Positions 27,432-35,125 of a stretch of DNA of 64,000 nucleotides are shown in pieces. The notes below the pieces were generated by a model that was given only the letters and a program-made list of their open reading frames with translations, had not been told where the DNA came from and did no database searches. The stretch's first letter is position 1. Each line of letters opens with the position of its first letter. The translations under genes and the position numbers were made by a program. Source of the stretch: [Streptosporangium] indianense (lineage in GTDB: Bacteria; Actinomycetota; Actinomycetes; Streptomycetales; Streptomycetaceae); the NCBI RefSeq assembly GCF_021474405.1, contig NZ_JAKEIO010000003.1:1-64000 (forward strand), in the 5' to 3' direction.

Positions 27432-29018
27432 TCACCTGCAGCCGCAGGCCGCCAGGGCGGTGGCGACCCGGTCCAGGGCCTGCTGGGACTCCGCCGGCTT
27501 GCCGGGGTCCGTACCGGAGGCCATGAACGCGAAGGCCAGCAGGCGGCCGTCCTCGTCGACCAGGGTGCCCGCGAGGGCGTGGACGCCCGACAGGGTGCCG
27601 GTCTTGGCGCGGACGACGCCGGACGCCCCGTCCGTGTAGCGGGTGGTCAGGGTGCCGGTGAAGCCGGCGACGGGCAGGCCGGTGAGGGCGGGCCGGAACT
27701 CGGGGTGTCCGGGGTCGGCCGCCTTGGCGAGCAGCGCGGTGAGGAGGTCGGGGGTCAGCCGGTCCGCGCGGTTCAGGCCGCTGCCGTCCTTGAAGGCGGC
27801 GCCCTTGAGCGGGAGGCCGAGCTTGCGGAGCTGGGAGCCGATGGCTTTGCCGGCCCCGGCGAAGTCGGCCCGTTCGCCCGCGGCGATCGCCGTCTGGCGG
27901 GCGAGGGCCTCGGCGATGTCGTTGTCGCTGTTGGTCAGCATGCGCTCGACGAGGGCGGACAGCGGCGGCGAGGAGACGGCCGCGAGAGTCTCGGAGCGGG
28001 TCGTGGCCTTGGACGGGCCGGGTGCCTTGGTCTTGATGCCGTGCGAGGTCAGGAGGTCCCCGAACCGGCGGGCCGCGTCGGCCGCCGGGTCCTCCACGCG
28101 CTCGGCCGGGCCGCTCGCCGAGTCGTTCGTGCGGCCCTCGTCGGCCATCAGGGGGCTGACGAGGGCGAGGTTGGGGTTGTCCCCGATCGGGTGCTTTTCG
28201 TCGCCGGCGTAGAGGGTCGTGTCGTAGGAGAGGGTCACCTCGCGCACGCCCCGGTCGGCGAGCGCGGCGGCCGTCCGGGCGGCCAGGGTGCGCAGGCTCG
28301 CCGATCCCCCCGTCTTCTCCCGGGCCGTGAGCGTGGGGTCGCCGCCTCCGACCAGGACGACTTCCTTGGTGTCGGGTTCCAGCGCGGCGCGGGTGGTGAG
28401 GCGGTGGTCGGGGCCCATCGCGGACAGCGCGGCGACGGCCGTGGCGATCTTCGTCGTGGAGGCCGGGGTTTGCGCCGTGCCCGCGCCGGAGCCGAACAGG
28501 CGCCGTCCGGTGGTCACGTCCAGGACCGCCCCGGCGGGCCGCGGGCCGAGGGCCGGGTCCTTGAGCAGGGGGCGGAGGGCGTCCGTGAGCACCTTGCCGT
28601 CGGGGGCGGACTTGACGGTGCTGACACCGCCGAGGCCGGTCAGCACGGGTCCGGCGCTGGGGGCGGGCCGGTGCCGGCCGGGCGCGCCGGGGGCGCTGCC
28701 GTGATCTGTGCCACCCGCGCGGCCCAGGGCCACTGCCCGGTCCCGCTCGGCCGTACGCTGACCCGTGGAGTCCCAGGGACCGGCGGCGGTCACCACACCG
28801 GCCGCCAGTGCGAGTCCGGCGGTGGCGGCGCCCGCGGTGTACTGCCAGGTCTTCGGCGGCATCACATGCGTGAGCTGCGGTTTCCCGGCTCGGGCGAGCC
28901 GCGCGAGCCGTGGTTTCGCAGTCGCTGCGGCCCGGGCCAGGCGCGGTCGTACGGCTTCCGCGAGCCGCACCACGTGCGGTTTCGCGGCCCGCCAAGGCCT
29001 CAGCTCTGGCACGACCAC
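27432..29018 (-). CDS. dacB: D-alanyl-D-alanine carboxypeptidase/endopeptidase, PBP4 (DacB) family
   Basis: A 528-residue low-molecular-weight penicillin-binding protein that trims or cleaves peptidoglycan cross-links outside the cell. The active-site triad of motifs is visible: SxxK in TPASTTKIATAVAA near residue 190, SDN in LTNSDNDIAEALAR near 365, and KTG in VRAKTGTLSGVHAL near 470. A single N-terminal membrane segment (about 60-80) is preceded by an unusual basic stretch with KPRLARLA-type repeats. The start is GTG 29018 with AAGGGG upstream; MPPKTW at about residue 53 is an alternative. A Ser/Pro/Ala linker separates anchor and enzyme. Its 3' end is duplicated downstream. Confidence 0.93.
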   Translation of the reverse strand: MVVPELRPWRAAKPHVVRLAEAVRPRLARAAATAKPRLARLARAGKPQLTHVMPPKTWQYTAGAATAGLALAAGVVTAAGPWDSTGQRTAERDRAVALGRAGGTDHGSAPGAPGRHRPAPSAGPVLTGLGGVSTVKSAPDGKVLTDALRPLLKDPALGPRPAGAVLDVTTGRRLFGSGAGTAQTPASTTKIATAVAALSAMGPDHRLTTRAALEPDTKEVVLVGGGDPTLTAREKTGGSASLRTLAARTAAALADRGVREVTLSYDTTLYAGDEKHPIGDNPNLALVSPLMADEGRTNDSASGPAERVEDPAADAARRFGDLLTSHGIKTKAPGPSKATTRSETLAAVSSPPLSALVERMLTNSDNDIAEALARQTAIAAGERADFAGAGKAIGSQLRKLGLPLKGAAFKDGSGLNRADRLTPDLLTALLAKAADPGHPEFRPALTGLPVAGFTGTLTTRYTDGASGVVRAKTGTLSGVHALAGTLVDEDGRLLAFAFMASGTDPGKPAESQQALDRVATALAACGCR

Positions 29019-29097
29019 CAGCCCCTTTCGCGATCACACACCTGCGTGAGGGACACTTAACCACCAGAACTATGTGTTGATCATGGAGGAGCCACCG

Positions 29098-29589
29098 GTG
29101 GAGTTCGACGTCACGATCGAGATTCCGAAGGGTTCGCGCAACAAGTACGAGGTGGACCACGAGACCGGTCGTATCCGCCTGGACCGGCGACTCTTCACCT
29201 CGACCGCCTACCCGACCGACTACGGCTTCGTCGAGAACACCCTCGGCGAGGACGGCGACCCGCTGGACGCGCTGGTCATCCTCGACGAGCCGACGTTCCC
29301 GGGCTGCCTGATCCGCTGCCGCGCGATCGGCATGTTCCGCATGACGGACGAGGCCGGCGGCGACGACAAGCTGCTGTGCGTGCCGTCGACGGACCCGCGC
29401 GTGGAGCACCTGCGGGACATCCACCACGTGTCGGAGTTCGACCGCCTGGAGATCCAGCACTTCTTCGAGGTCTACAAGGACCTCGAGCCCGGCAAGTCCG
29501 TCGAGGGTGCCGACTGGGTGGGCCGCACCGACGCCGAGGCCGAGATCGAGCGGTCCTACAAGCGTTTCAAGGACCAGGGCGGTCACTGA
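29098..29589 (+). CDS. ppa: Inorganic pyrophosphatase
   Basis: A 163-residue soluble family I pyrophosphatase hydrolysing PPi to phosphate and so driving biosynthetic reactions. Motifs: [18 protein letters not shown] at the N-terminus, the signature [10 protein letters not shown] near residue 52, VPSTDPR near 96 and [13 protein letters not shown] near 120. The GTG at 29098 was chosen because GGAGGA ends about eight bases upstream; the longer frame from 29074 would place the ribosome site inside the gene. Divergent from the PBP4 gene. A clear hairpin terminator follows. Confidence 0.97.
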   Translation: MEFDVTIEIPKGSRNKYEVDHETGRIRLDRRLFTSTAYPTDYGFVENTLGEDGDPLDALVILDEPTFPGCLIRCRAIGMFRMTDEAGGDDKLLCVPSTDPRVEHLRDIHHVSEFDRLEIQHFFEVYKDLEPGKSVEGADWVGRTDAEAEIERSYKRFKDQGGH

Positions 29590-29609
29590 CCTCCTGTTTC
29601 CCGATGCTG

Positions 29610-29639
29610 ACGGGCCGCACGCCTGCGCGTGCGGCCCGT
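29610..29639 (+). terminator. Terminator after ppa
   Basis: Perfect 13-bp stem (ACGGGCCGCACGC at 29610-29622 with 29627-29639), 4-base loop, then TCGTCCGTCTGT. It lies 20 bases after the ppa stop. Confidence 0.85.
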
Positions 29640-29710
29640 TCGTCCGTCTGTGCGCATACTGAGGCTGTGGGGGGTACGAGGCTGACGTGTCGTACAGGGA
29701 GCGCCAGGCA

Positions 29711-31408
29711 GTGACGGACGCGGAGGACCGCAAACCGAAGTCGGACGAGGCAAGGAGCGCGTTCCTGCCTCCGGCCGGGTCCGGCGTCGACGGGGACATG
29801 TCGACGACGTCGGAGTTCGCGATCCCCGAGGGACTGGCCCTCCACAAAGCGGCCGGTGCCGAGTCCGAGACGACGTCCGAGTTCGCCGTGCCGCAGGGGC
29901 TGGACGTCCACGCGGCGCCCTCGGCGGAGCAGGAGGGGTCGGCGTTCACCCCGCCGAACACCTACAGCTCCAGGCACGCCCCGACGGCCTTCACGCCGCC
30001 GAGCGGGATCCCCGTGGTCAGCCTGACCAAGGACGTGCCCTGGCAGGACCGGATGCGCACGATGCTGCGCATGCCGGTGGCGGATCGGCCCGCGCCGGAG
30101 ACCAGCCACCGCGGCACCGACGAGAGCGGGCCCGCGGTTCCCCGCGTGCTCGACCTGACGCTGCGTATCGGCGAGTTGCTGCTGGCGGGCGGCGAGGGCG
30201 CCGAGGACGTGGAGGCGGCGATGTTCGCCGTCTGCCGGTCGTACGGCCTGGACCGCTGCGAGCCGAACGTCACCTTCACGCTGCTGGCGATCTCCTACCA
30301 GCCGTCCCTGGTCGACGACCCGATCACGGCGTCGCGAACCGTGCGGCGCCGGGGCACGGACTACACGCGGCTGGCGGCCGTGTACCAGCTGGTGGACGAC
30401 CTCAGCGACGACGAGACGGCGGTCTCCCTGGAGGAGGCCTACCGGCGGCTGGCGGAGATCCGCCGTAACCGGCACCCCTACCCCGGCTGGGCGCTGACCG
30501 CGGCGAGCGGGTTGCTGGCCGGTGCGGCCTCGGTGCTGGTGGGCGGCGACCTGATCGTGTTCGTGGCAGCCGCGCTGGGCGCGATGCTCGGCGACCGGCT
30601 GGCGTGGCTGTGCGCGGGGCGGGGACTGCCGGAGTTCTACCAGTTCACGGTGGCCGCGATGCCGCCGGCCGCGATCGGGGTGGCGCTGACGCTCGGCCAC
30701 GTGGACGTGAAGGCCTCGGCGGTCATCACCGGTGGGCTGTTCGCGCTGCTGCCCGGGCGGGCGCTGGTGGCGGGGGTGCAGGACGGTCTGACGGGCTTCT
30801 ACATCACCGCGTCCGCGCGCCTGCTGGAGGTCATGTACTTCTTCGTCGGCATCGTCGCGGGTGTGCTGCTGGTGCTGTACTTCGGCGTGCAGCTGGGCGC
30901 GCGGCTCAACCCCGACCAGGCGCTCGGCGCCTCCGACGACCCGGTGATGATGATCGGGGCGTCGATGCTGCTGTCCCTGGCCTTCGCGGTGCTGCTCCAG
31001 CAGGATCGATCCACCGTGATGTGGGTGACGCTGAACGGCGGGGTCGCGTGGGTCGTCTACGGCGCGATGCACTACGTGGGGGACATCTCACCGGTGGCGT
31101 CCACGGCGGCGGCCGCGGGCCTGGTGGGGCTGTTCGGGCAGTTGCTGTCCCGGTACCAGTTCGCCTCCGCCCTGCCCTACACGACCGCGGCGATCGGGCC
31201 CCTGCTGCCCGGTTCCGCGACGTATTTCGGACTGCTGGCGATCGCGCAGAGCGAGGTGGACGAGGGGCTGGTGTCGCTGTCGAAGGCGGTGGCGCTCGCC
31301 ATGGCCATCGCCATCGGGGTGAACCTCGGGTCCGAGATCTCCCGGATGTTCCTGCGGATCGGGTCGGCGGAGAAGCGGCGGGCCGCCAAGCGCACCAGGG
31401 GTTTCTAG
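29711..31408 (+). CDS. Threonine/serine exporter (ThrE) family protein
   Basis: A protein of about 565 residues of the ThrE family, which exports threonine and serine in Corynebacterium. The N-terminal 120 residues are hydrophilic with two internal repeats (TTSEFAIPEGL / TTSEFAVPQGL and SAFTPPNTY / TAFTPPSGI). Then comes the conserved ThrE domain starting VLDLTLRIGELLLAGGEGAE near 140, including the motif with TFTLLAISYQP, and about ten membrane helices to the C-terminus, with the C-terminal ThrE_2 half from about residue 400 (LPGSATYFGLLAIAQSE). The start is GTG 29711 (AGGGAG nine bases before) or GTG 29687. Substrate is inferred from family. Confidence 0.87.
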   Translation: MTDAEDRKPKSDEARSAFLPPAGSGVDGDMSTTSEFAIPEGLALHKAAGAESETTSEFAVPQGLDVHAAPSAEQEGSAFTPPNTYSSRHAPTAFTPPSGIPVVSLTKDVPWQDRMRTMLRMPVADRPAPETSHRGTDESGPAVPRVLDLTLRIGELLLAGGEGAEDVEAAMFAVCRSYGLDRCEPNVTFTLLAISYQPSLVDDPITASRTVRRRGTDYTRLAAVYQLVDDLSDDETAVSLEEAYRRLAEIRRNRHPYPGWALTAASGLLAGAASVLVGGDLIVFVAAALGAMLGDRLAWLCAGRGLPEFYQFTVAAMPPAAIGVALTLGHVDVKASAVITGGLFALLPGRALVAGVQDGLTGFYITASARLLEVMYFFVGIVAGVLLVLYFGVQLGARLNPDQALGASDDPVMMIGASMLLSLAFAVLLQQDRSTVMWVTLNGGVAWVVYGAMHYVGDISPVASTAAAAGLVGLFGQLLSRYQFASALPYTTAAIGPLLPGSATYFGLLAIAQSEVDEGLVSLSKAVALAMAIAIGVNLGSEISRMFLRIGSAEKRRAAKRTRGF

Positions 31409-31454
31409 CGCCGAGGAGATCGGGGCCGGGGGGCGTCGGCGGCCGCGGGCCGGT

Positions 31455-31481
31455 GGGGGTTTCGCGCAGTTCCCCGCGCTC
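31455..31481. repeat. Dispersed Streptomyces intergenic motif
   Basis: GGGGGTTTCGCGCAGTTCCC followed by CGCGC is, from memory, a very common intergenic string in Streptomyces genomes. It lies between the convergent ThrE and DedA genes, where such copies usually occur. Its function is unknown; it may be part of a terminator. Confidence 0.55.
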
Positions 31482-31495
31482 CCAGGACAGTCGGT

Positions 31496-32416
31496 TCAGT
31501 AGCCGTTGTGGTGAGGCCCCTGCTGCGTGCCGTACGGCTGCTGGGGCGTGCCGTAGGGCTGCTGCTGGGTGCCGTAGGGCTGCTGCGGCTGCTGCGGCTG
31601 CCGGCCGTAGCCCGGGTTCTGCGGGTACTGGGCGTAGTACTGCTGGTCGTTGTAGCCGTTCTGGTTGCCGTAGGGGGGCTGCTGCGGCTGCTGGTGGGAC
31701 GGCTGTTCGTCGGGGGTGATGCGGCGCAGCCGGGTCGTCGCGTCGTCCATCGCGGGGGGCTGCTGCCCGTGCTGCTCGGGGGACTCGGCCGCGGCGCGCT
31801 TCTTCTGCGAGCGGTCGCGCAGGTACTCGATGAGGATCGGCACGACGGAGAGCAGGACGATCAGGACGAGGATCGGCTCGACGTTCTTCTTGATGAAGCC
31901 GATCTGGCCGAGCCAGTACCCCGCGAGGGTGACGCCGGTGCCCCAGGCGACGCCGCCGATGACGTTGTACGTGAGGAACGTGCGGTACTTCATGCGGCCG
32001 GCGCCGGCCACGATGGGTGCGAAGGTGCGCACGATGGGGACGAAGCGGGCCAGGACGATCGCCTTGGGGCCGTACTTCTCCATGAACTCGTGGGCCTTGT
32101 CCAGGTTCTCCTGCTTGAAGAGCTTGGAGTTGGGACGGTTGAAGAGCTTCGGGCCCAGGAACTTGCCGATCATGTAGCCCACTTGGTCCCCGAGGACGGC
32201 GGCGAGCACGATCAGCATGCACACCAGCCACAGCGGCTGGGTGATGTAGGTGCCCTCGGCCACGAAGAGCCCGGCCGTGAACAGCAGGGAGTCGCCGGGC
32301 AGGAAGGCGAAGAGACCGGACTCCGCGAAGACGATGAGCAGGATGCCGGGCAGGCTGAACGTCGAGATCAGGTAGTCCGGGCTGAGCCACTCGGGGCCGA
32401 GCGCAAGCGTGGTCAC
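31496..32416 (-). CDS. DedA family membrane protein with Gln/Tyr/Pro-rich tail
   Basis: A 306-residue DedA/SNARE-associated membrane protein, a family now linked to polyprenyl-phosphate or phospholipid flipping. Core motifs: FAESGLFAFLPGDSLLF near residue 30, GDQVGYMIGK near 75, FVPIVRTFAPIVAGAGRMKYRTF near 125 (quoted by FVPIVRTFAPIVAG) and NVIGGVAWG. About five hydrophobic segments up to residue 200. The last 100 residues are a cytoplasmic low-complexity tail with QQPYGT repeated four times near the end. GTG start at 32416. Convergent with the ThrE-type gene. Confidence 0.88.
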   Translation of the reverse strand: MTTLALGPEWLSPDYLISTFSLPGILLIVFAESGLFAFLPGDSLLFTAGLFVAEGTYITQPLWLVCMLIVLAAVLGDQVGYMIGKFLGPKLFNRPNSKLFKQENLDKAHEFMEKYGPKAIVLARFVPIVRTFAPIVAGAGRMKYRTFLTYNVIGGVAWGTGVTLAGYWLGQIGFIKKNVEPILVLIVLLSVVPILIEYLRDRSQKKRAAAESPEQHGQQPPAMDDATTRLRRITPDEQPSHQQPQQPPYGNQNGYNDQQYYAQYPQNPGYGRQPQQPQQPYGTQQQPYGTPQQPYGTQQGPHHNGY

Positions 32417-32551
32417 GGGGATGTGGCTCCTGCTGCTGTGGGGTACGGGCGGAGGCTGGCTGCCTCAAAGTATCAACGCAGCCGTCATGACCCAGGTTCC
32501 ATGGGCGTACTCAGGATGCACTGTGCGCGGTCCCGGTCAAAGCTGTGAACC

Positions 32552-32917
32552 ATGGGCATCGACGAATACGGCGGCGGACAGGGCCCGGAGCCCGAGGTTC
32601 TCGTCGTCACCACGAACGACGTACCCGGCTACCACGTGCGGGAGGTGATCGGCGAGGTCTTCGGCCTGACCGTGCGTTCCCGGCACGTGGGGAGCCAGAT
32701 CGGCGCCGGGCTGAAGTCGATGGTGGGCGGCGAGCTGCGCGGGCTCACCAAGACGCTGGTGCAGACCCGCAACCAGGCCATGGAGCGGCTCGTCGAGCAG
32801 GCGCGCTCGCGTGGCGCCAACGGCATCCTGGCGTTCCGCTTCGACGTGACGGAGGCGGCGGACGTCGGCACCGAGGTGTGCGCGTACGGCACGGCGGTGG
32901 TCCTGACCCGGGAGTAG
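32552..32917 (+). CDS. YbjQ family protein (heavy-metal-binding domain DUF74)
   Basis: A 121-residue protein of the YbjQ/DUF74 family: VLVVTTNDVPGYHVREVIGEVFG near residue 16 (quoted by VTTNDVPGYHV), GLKSMVGGELRGLTK near 53, RNQAMERLVEQARSRGANGI near 73 and EVCAYGTAVVL at the end. Family members form small ring-shaped pentamers; no biochemical role is settled. No membrane segment. ATG at 32552 has no clear ribosome site. It ends 18 bases from the convergent tipA gene. The function call is by family only. Confidence 0.88.
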   Translation: MGIDEYGGGQGPEPEVLVVTTNDVPGYHVREVIGEVFGLTVRSRHVGSQIGAGLKSMVGGELRGLTKTLVQTRNQAMERLVEQARSRGANGILAFRFDVTEAADVGTEVCAYGTAVVLTRE

Positions 32918-32935
32918 CGCCCGGGCCAGGACCTC

Positions 32936-33697
32936 TCACGCGCTGTGGCGGGCGGCGTTCGCGACGATCGCGTCCCTCAGGTGCTCGGCGAGCCCCGGGC
33001 GCATGGAGTCGTAGAACGCCTTGAAGCGCTCGTCGGCGACGTACATCTCGCCGAGGCCCTGGTGGAGCTCGTACGAGCACTCGTAGAACCATCCGCAGAT
33101 GTGCTGCCGGTGCTCCTCGGCCATGCCCATGGCCGCCTCGCCGGCCGGTGATTCGCCGGCGGTCATCAGGGCGGCGTAGCGCTCACCCCAGTCGGCCACC
33201 TCGGCCTGCATGCGCTTCCAGTCCTCCTTGGTGTAGCTCGCGGCGCGGCGCTGTGACTCGGCGTACGCCCCGGTGCCGCCCCAGCGCCGCTCCGCCTCCT
33301 CGGCGTACTGCTCCGGGTCCTTGTCGCCGAACACCTCGAACTTCTCCTCGGGCGTCAGGTTGATCCCCATCGTGCGTGCCTCCATGGCGTGCTCCACGGC
33401 CGCCGCCATCTTCCGCAGCTTCTCGATCCGGGCGGTCAGCAGTTCGTGCTGGCGGCGCAGGTGCGCGCGCGGGTCCGCGTCCGGGTCGTCGAGCAGGGCG
33501 GCGACCTCCTCGAGCGGGAAGCCGAGCTCCCGGTAGAACAGGATCTGCTGCAGCCGGTCGAGGTCGGCGTCGCTGTAGCGCCGGTGTCCTGCGTGGCTGC
33601 GCTCGCTCGGGACGAGCAGTCCGATGGCGTCGTAGTGGTGCAGCGTGCGCACGGTGACGCCGGCGAAGCCCGCGACCTGTCCCACGGAGTAGCTCAC
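32936..33697 (-). CDS. tipA: MerR-family thiopeptide-responsive regulator TipA
   Basis: A 253-residue regulator, the same length as TipAL of S. lividans, and recognisably its orthologue: MSYSVGQVAGFAGVTVRTLH (MerR winged helix, 1-75), a long dimerisation helix near 75-110 ending MEARTMGINLTPEEK, then the C-terminal TipAS drug-recognition domain. In TipAL this domain binds thiostrepton-type thiopeptides covalently through a cysteine; candidate residue here is the Cys in HICGWFYECSYE near 210. An internal start near MGINLTPEEK would give TipAS. The GTG at 33697 follows AAGGAGG. The promoter at 33725-33755 closely matches the well-known ptipA layout, so autoregulation is expected. Confidence 0.94.
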   Translation of the reverse strand: MSYSVGQVAGFAGVTVRTLHHYDAIGLLVPSERSHAGHRRYSDADLDRLQQILFYRELGFPLEEVAALLDDPDADPRAHLRRQHELLTARIEKLRKMAAAVEHAMEARTMGINLTPEEKFEVFGDKDPEQYAEEAERRWGGTGAYAESQRRAASYTKEDWKRMQAEVADWGERYAALMTAGESPAGEAAMGMAEEHRQHICGWFYECSYELHQGLGEMYVADERFKAFYDSMRPGLAEHLRDAIVANAARHSA

Positions 33698-33724
33698 GTC
33701 CGCTCCCTCCTTCTTCCGCACTCC

Positions 33725-33755
33725 ACGGTCGGTCCTCACGCCACGTGAGGTGCAA
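33725..33755 (-). promoter_or_regulatory. ptipA-like promoter with TipA operator
   Basis: On the minus strand TTGCAC (33755-33750) and GACCGT (33730-33725) are separated by 19 bases, the over-long spacing typical of MerR-type promoters. The spacer holds a perfect inverted repeat CCTCACG-TGG-CGTGAGG (33750-33734), matching the known TipA operator layout. Confidence 0.88.
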
Positions 33756-33797
33756 GCGTGTTGCCCTCCTATCCCGTTTTGCACCGTTTGATCCGTT

Positions 33798-33803
33798 TAT
33801 CGT
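33798..33803 (+). promoter_or_regulatory. Leaderless -10 box (TATCGT) for the ClC gene
   Basis: TATCGT ends six bases before the GTG at 33810. This is why 33810 is preferred over the in-frame GTG at 33804, which overlaps the transcription start expected. Confidence 0.55.
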
Positions 33804-33809
33804 GTGCCC

Positions 33810-35096
33810 GTGGTCCAGGACTCCGAAGACCAGGCACCCTCCGTCCATCCGTCGACGCCCGCTCGCGCCCTGCTGCCGTCGATCGTGCCCGCCATCGCCG
33901 TGGGCGTGCTCTGCAGCCTGATCCTGGTGGGGGTGGAAGTCGCCGCCGAACAGCTCCAGGACGTGCTGTGGGAGACCGTGCCGGACGCGCTCGGCATCGG
34001 CCGGTACTCCGTGGCGTGGATGTTCGTGGTGCTGATCGCGACCGGCATCGCGGTGGGGCTGGTGGTGTGGAAGGTGCCGGGGCACGCGGGCCCGGATCCC
34101 GCCACCGTCGGTCTGGACGCTCCCGTCCTGCCGCCCGTGGCGCTGCCGGGGCTGGTGCTGGTGACCGCGCTGATGCTGGCCGGCGGGCCCAGCCTCGGTC
34201 CCGAGAACCCCCTCATCACCGTGAACGTGGGTCTCGCGGTCTGGCTGGGCAGCCGGCTCATCCCCCGGGCACCCGGCCGGCTCTGGCCGGCGCTGGCCGA
34301 GGCGGCGACCATCGGCGCGCTGTTCGGCACCCCGGTGGCGGCCGCCCTGGCGATCTCCGAGCTGCTGGCCCGCCAGGAGACCCGCGGCATGCTGTGGGAC
34401 AACCTCTTCGCGCCGCTGACCGCGGCGGCCGCGGGTTCCCTGACCGTCTCCCTCCTGGACCACCCGAGCTTCGATCTGGGCCTGCCGTCCTTCGGCCGGA
34501 CGGGCTGGTCCGATCTGCTCGCGTCGATCGTGGTCGCCGCGGTCGGCGCGGTGCTCGGCCTGGGCGCCGTACGGGCCTTCCCGTACGTCCACGCGGCCTT
34601 CCGGCGGCTGCGGCACCCCATGCTGATGCTCCCGGCGGGCGGGGCCGTGCTCGGCGCCCTGGCCGCTGTGGGCGGCCACCTGACGTTGTTCAAGGGGCTC
34701 GACGAGATCGCCACGCTGGCGCACGACCCGGACGGCTGGTCGGCCGGGGAGTTCGCCGTCATGACGGTGGTGAAGCTGGCCGCGCTGGTCGTCGCCGCGT
34801 CCTGTGGTTTCCGTGGCGGGCGGATCTTCCCCGCCGTGTTCGTCGGCACCGCGCTCGGCCTGTGCGCGCACGCCCTGGTGTCCGGGGTGCATCCCTCGGT
34901 CGGGGTGTCCGCCGGGGTGCTCGGGGTGCTGCTGGCGATCACACGGCAGGGCTGGCTCAGCCTGTTCGTCGCCGCGGTGCTGGTCGCGGAGCCGGCGGTC
35001 ATCTCCCTGCTCTGCATCGCCTCACTGCCCGCCTGGCTGCTGGTCACGGGCCGGCCGCAGATGCAGCTGCGCCAGGACGGCACATCGGTCCGCTGA
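33810..35096 (+). CDS. ClC-family ion channel / Cl-/H+ antiporter-like protein
   Basis: A 428-residue membrane protein with about ten hydrophobic segments. ClC family landmarks are the pore-helix region MLAGGPSLGPENPLI near residue 130 (the canonical GxxGPE-like element) and CGFRGGRIFPAVFVGTALG near 335 (canonical GGxFxP). The sequence is divergent from EcClC, so whether it is an antiporter or a channel cannot be told. The start is discussed at the -10 box. It is 29 bases upstream of the glutamate decarboxylase gene on the same strand, an arrangement that fits charge compensation during decarboxylase-based acid resistance. Divergent from tipA. Confidence 0.85.
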   Translation: MVQDSEDQAPSVHPSTPARALLPSIVPAIAVGVLCSLILVGVEVAAEQLQDVLWETVPDALGIGRYSVAWMFVVLIATGIAVGLVVWKVPGHAGPDPATVGLDAPVLPPVALPGLVLVTALMLAGGPSLGPENPLITVNVGLAVWLGSRLIPRAPGRLWPALAEAATIGALFGTPVAAALAISELLARQETRGMLWDNLFAPLTAAAAGSLTVSLLDHPSFDLGLPSFGRTGWSDLLASIVVAAVGAVLGLGAVRAFPYVHAAFRRLRHPMLMLPAGGAVLGALAAVGGHLTLFKGLDEIATLAHDPDGWSAGEFAVMTVVKLAALVVAASCGFRGGRIFPAVFVGTALGLCAHALVSGVHPSVGVSAGVLGVLLAITRQGWLSLFVAAVLVAEPAVISLLCIASLPAWLLVTGRPQMQLRQDGTSVR

Positions 35097-35125
35097 CACC
35101 CCCCGACCCACCCCTGGAGGCCCTC

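Noticed and set aside
27343..29961. 872-codon minus-strand frame ending ACGCR
   Set aside because: Shadow of the PBP4 and ppa genes; its matching C-terminus comes from the duplicated 3' end, which is reported as a repeat instead.
31441..31495. Possible attachment site or mobile-element scar between ThrE and DedA genes
   Set aside because: The motif is, as far as I recall, a common dispersed Streptomyces intergenic string; no integrase or element nearby.
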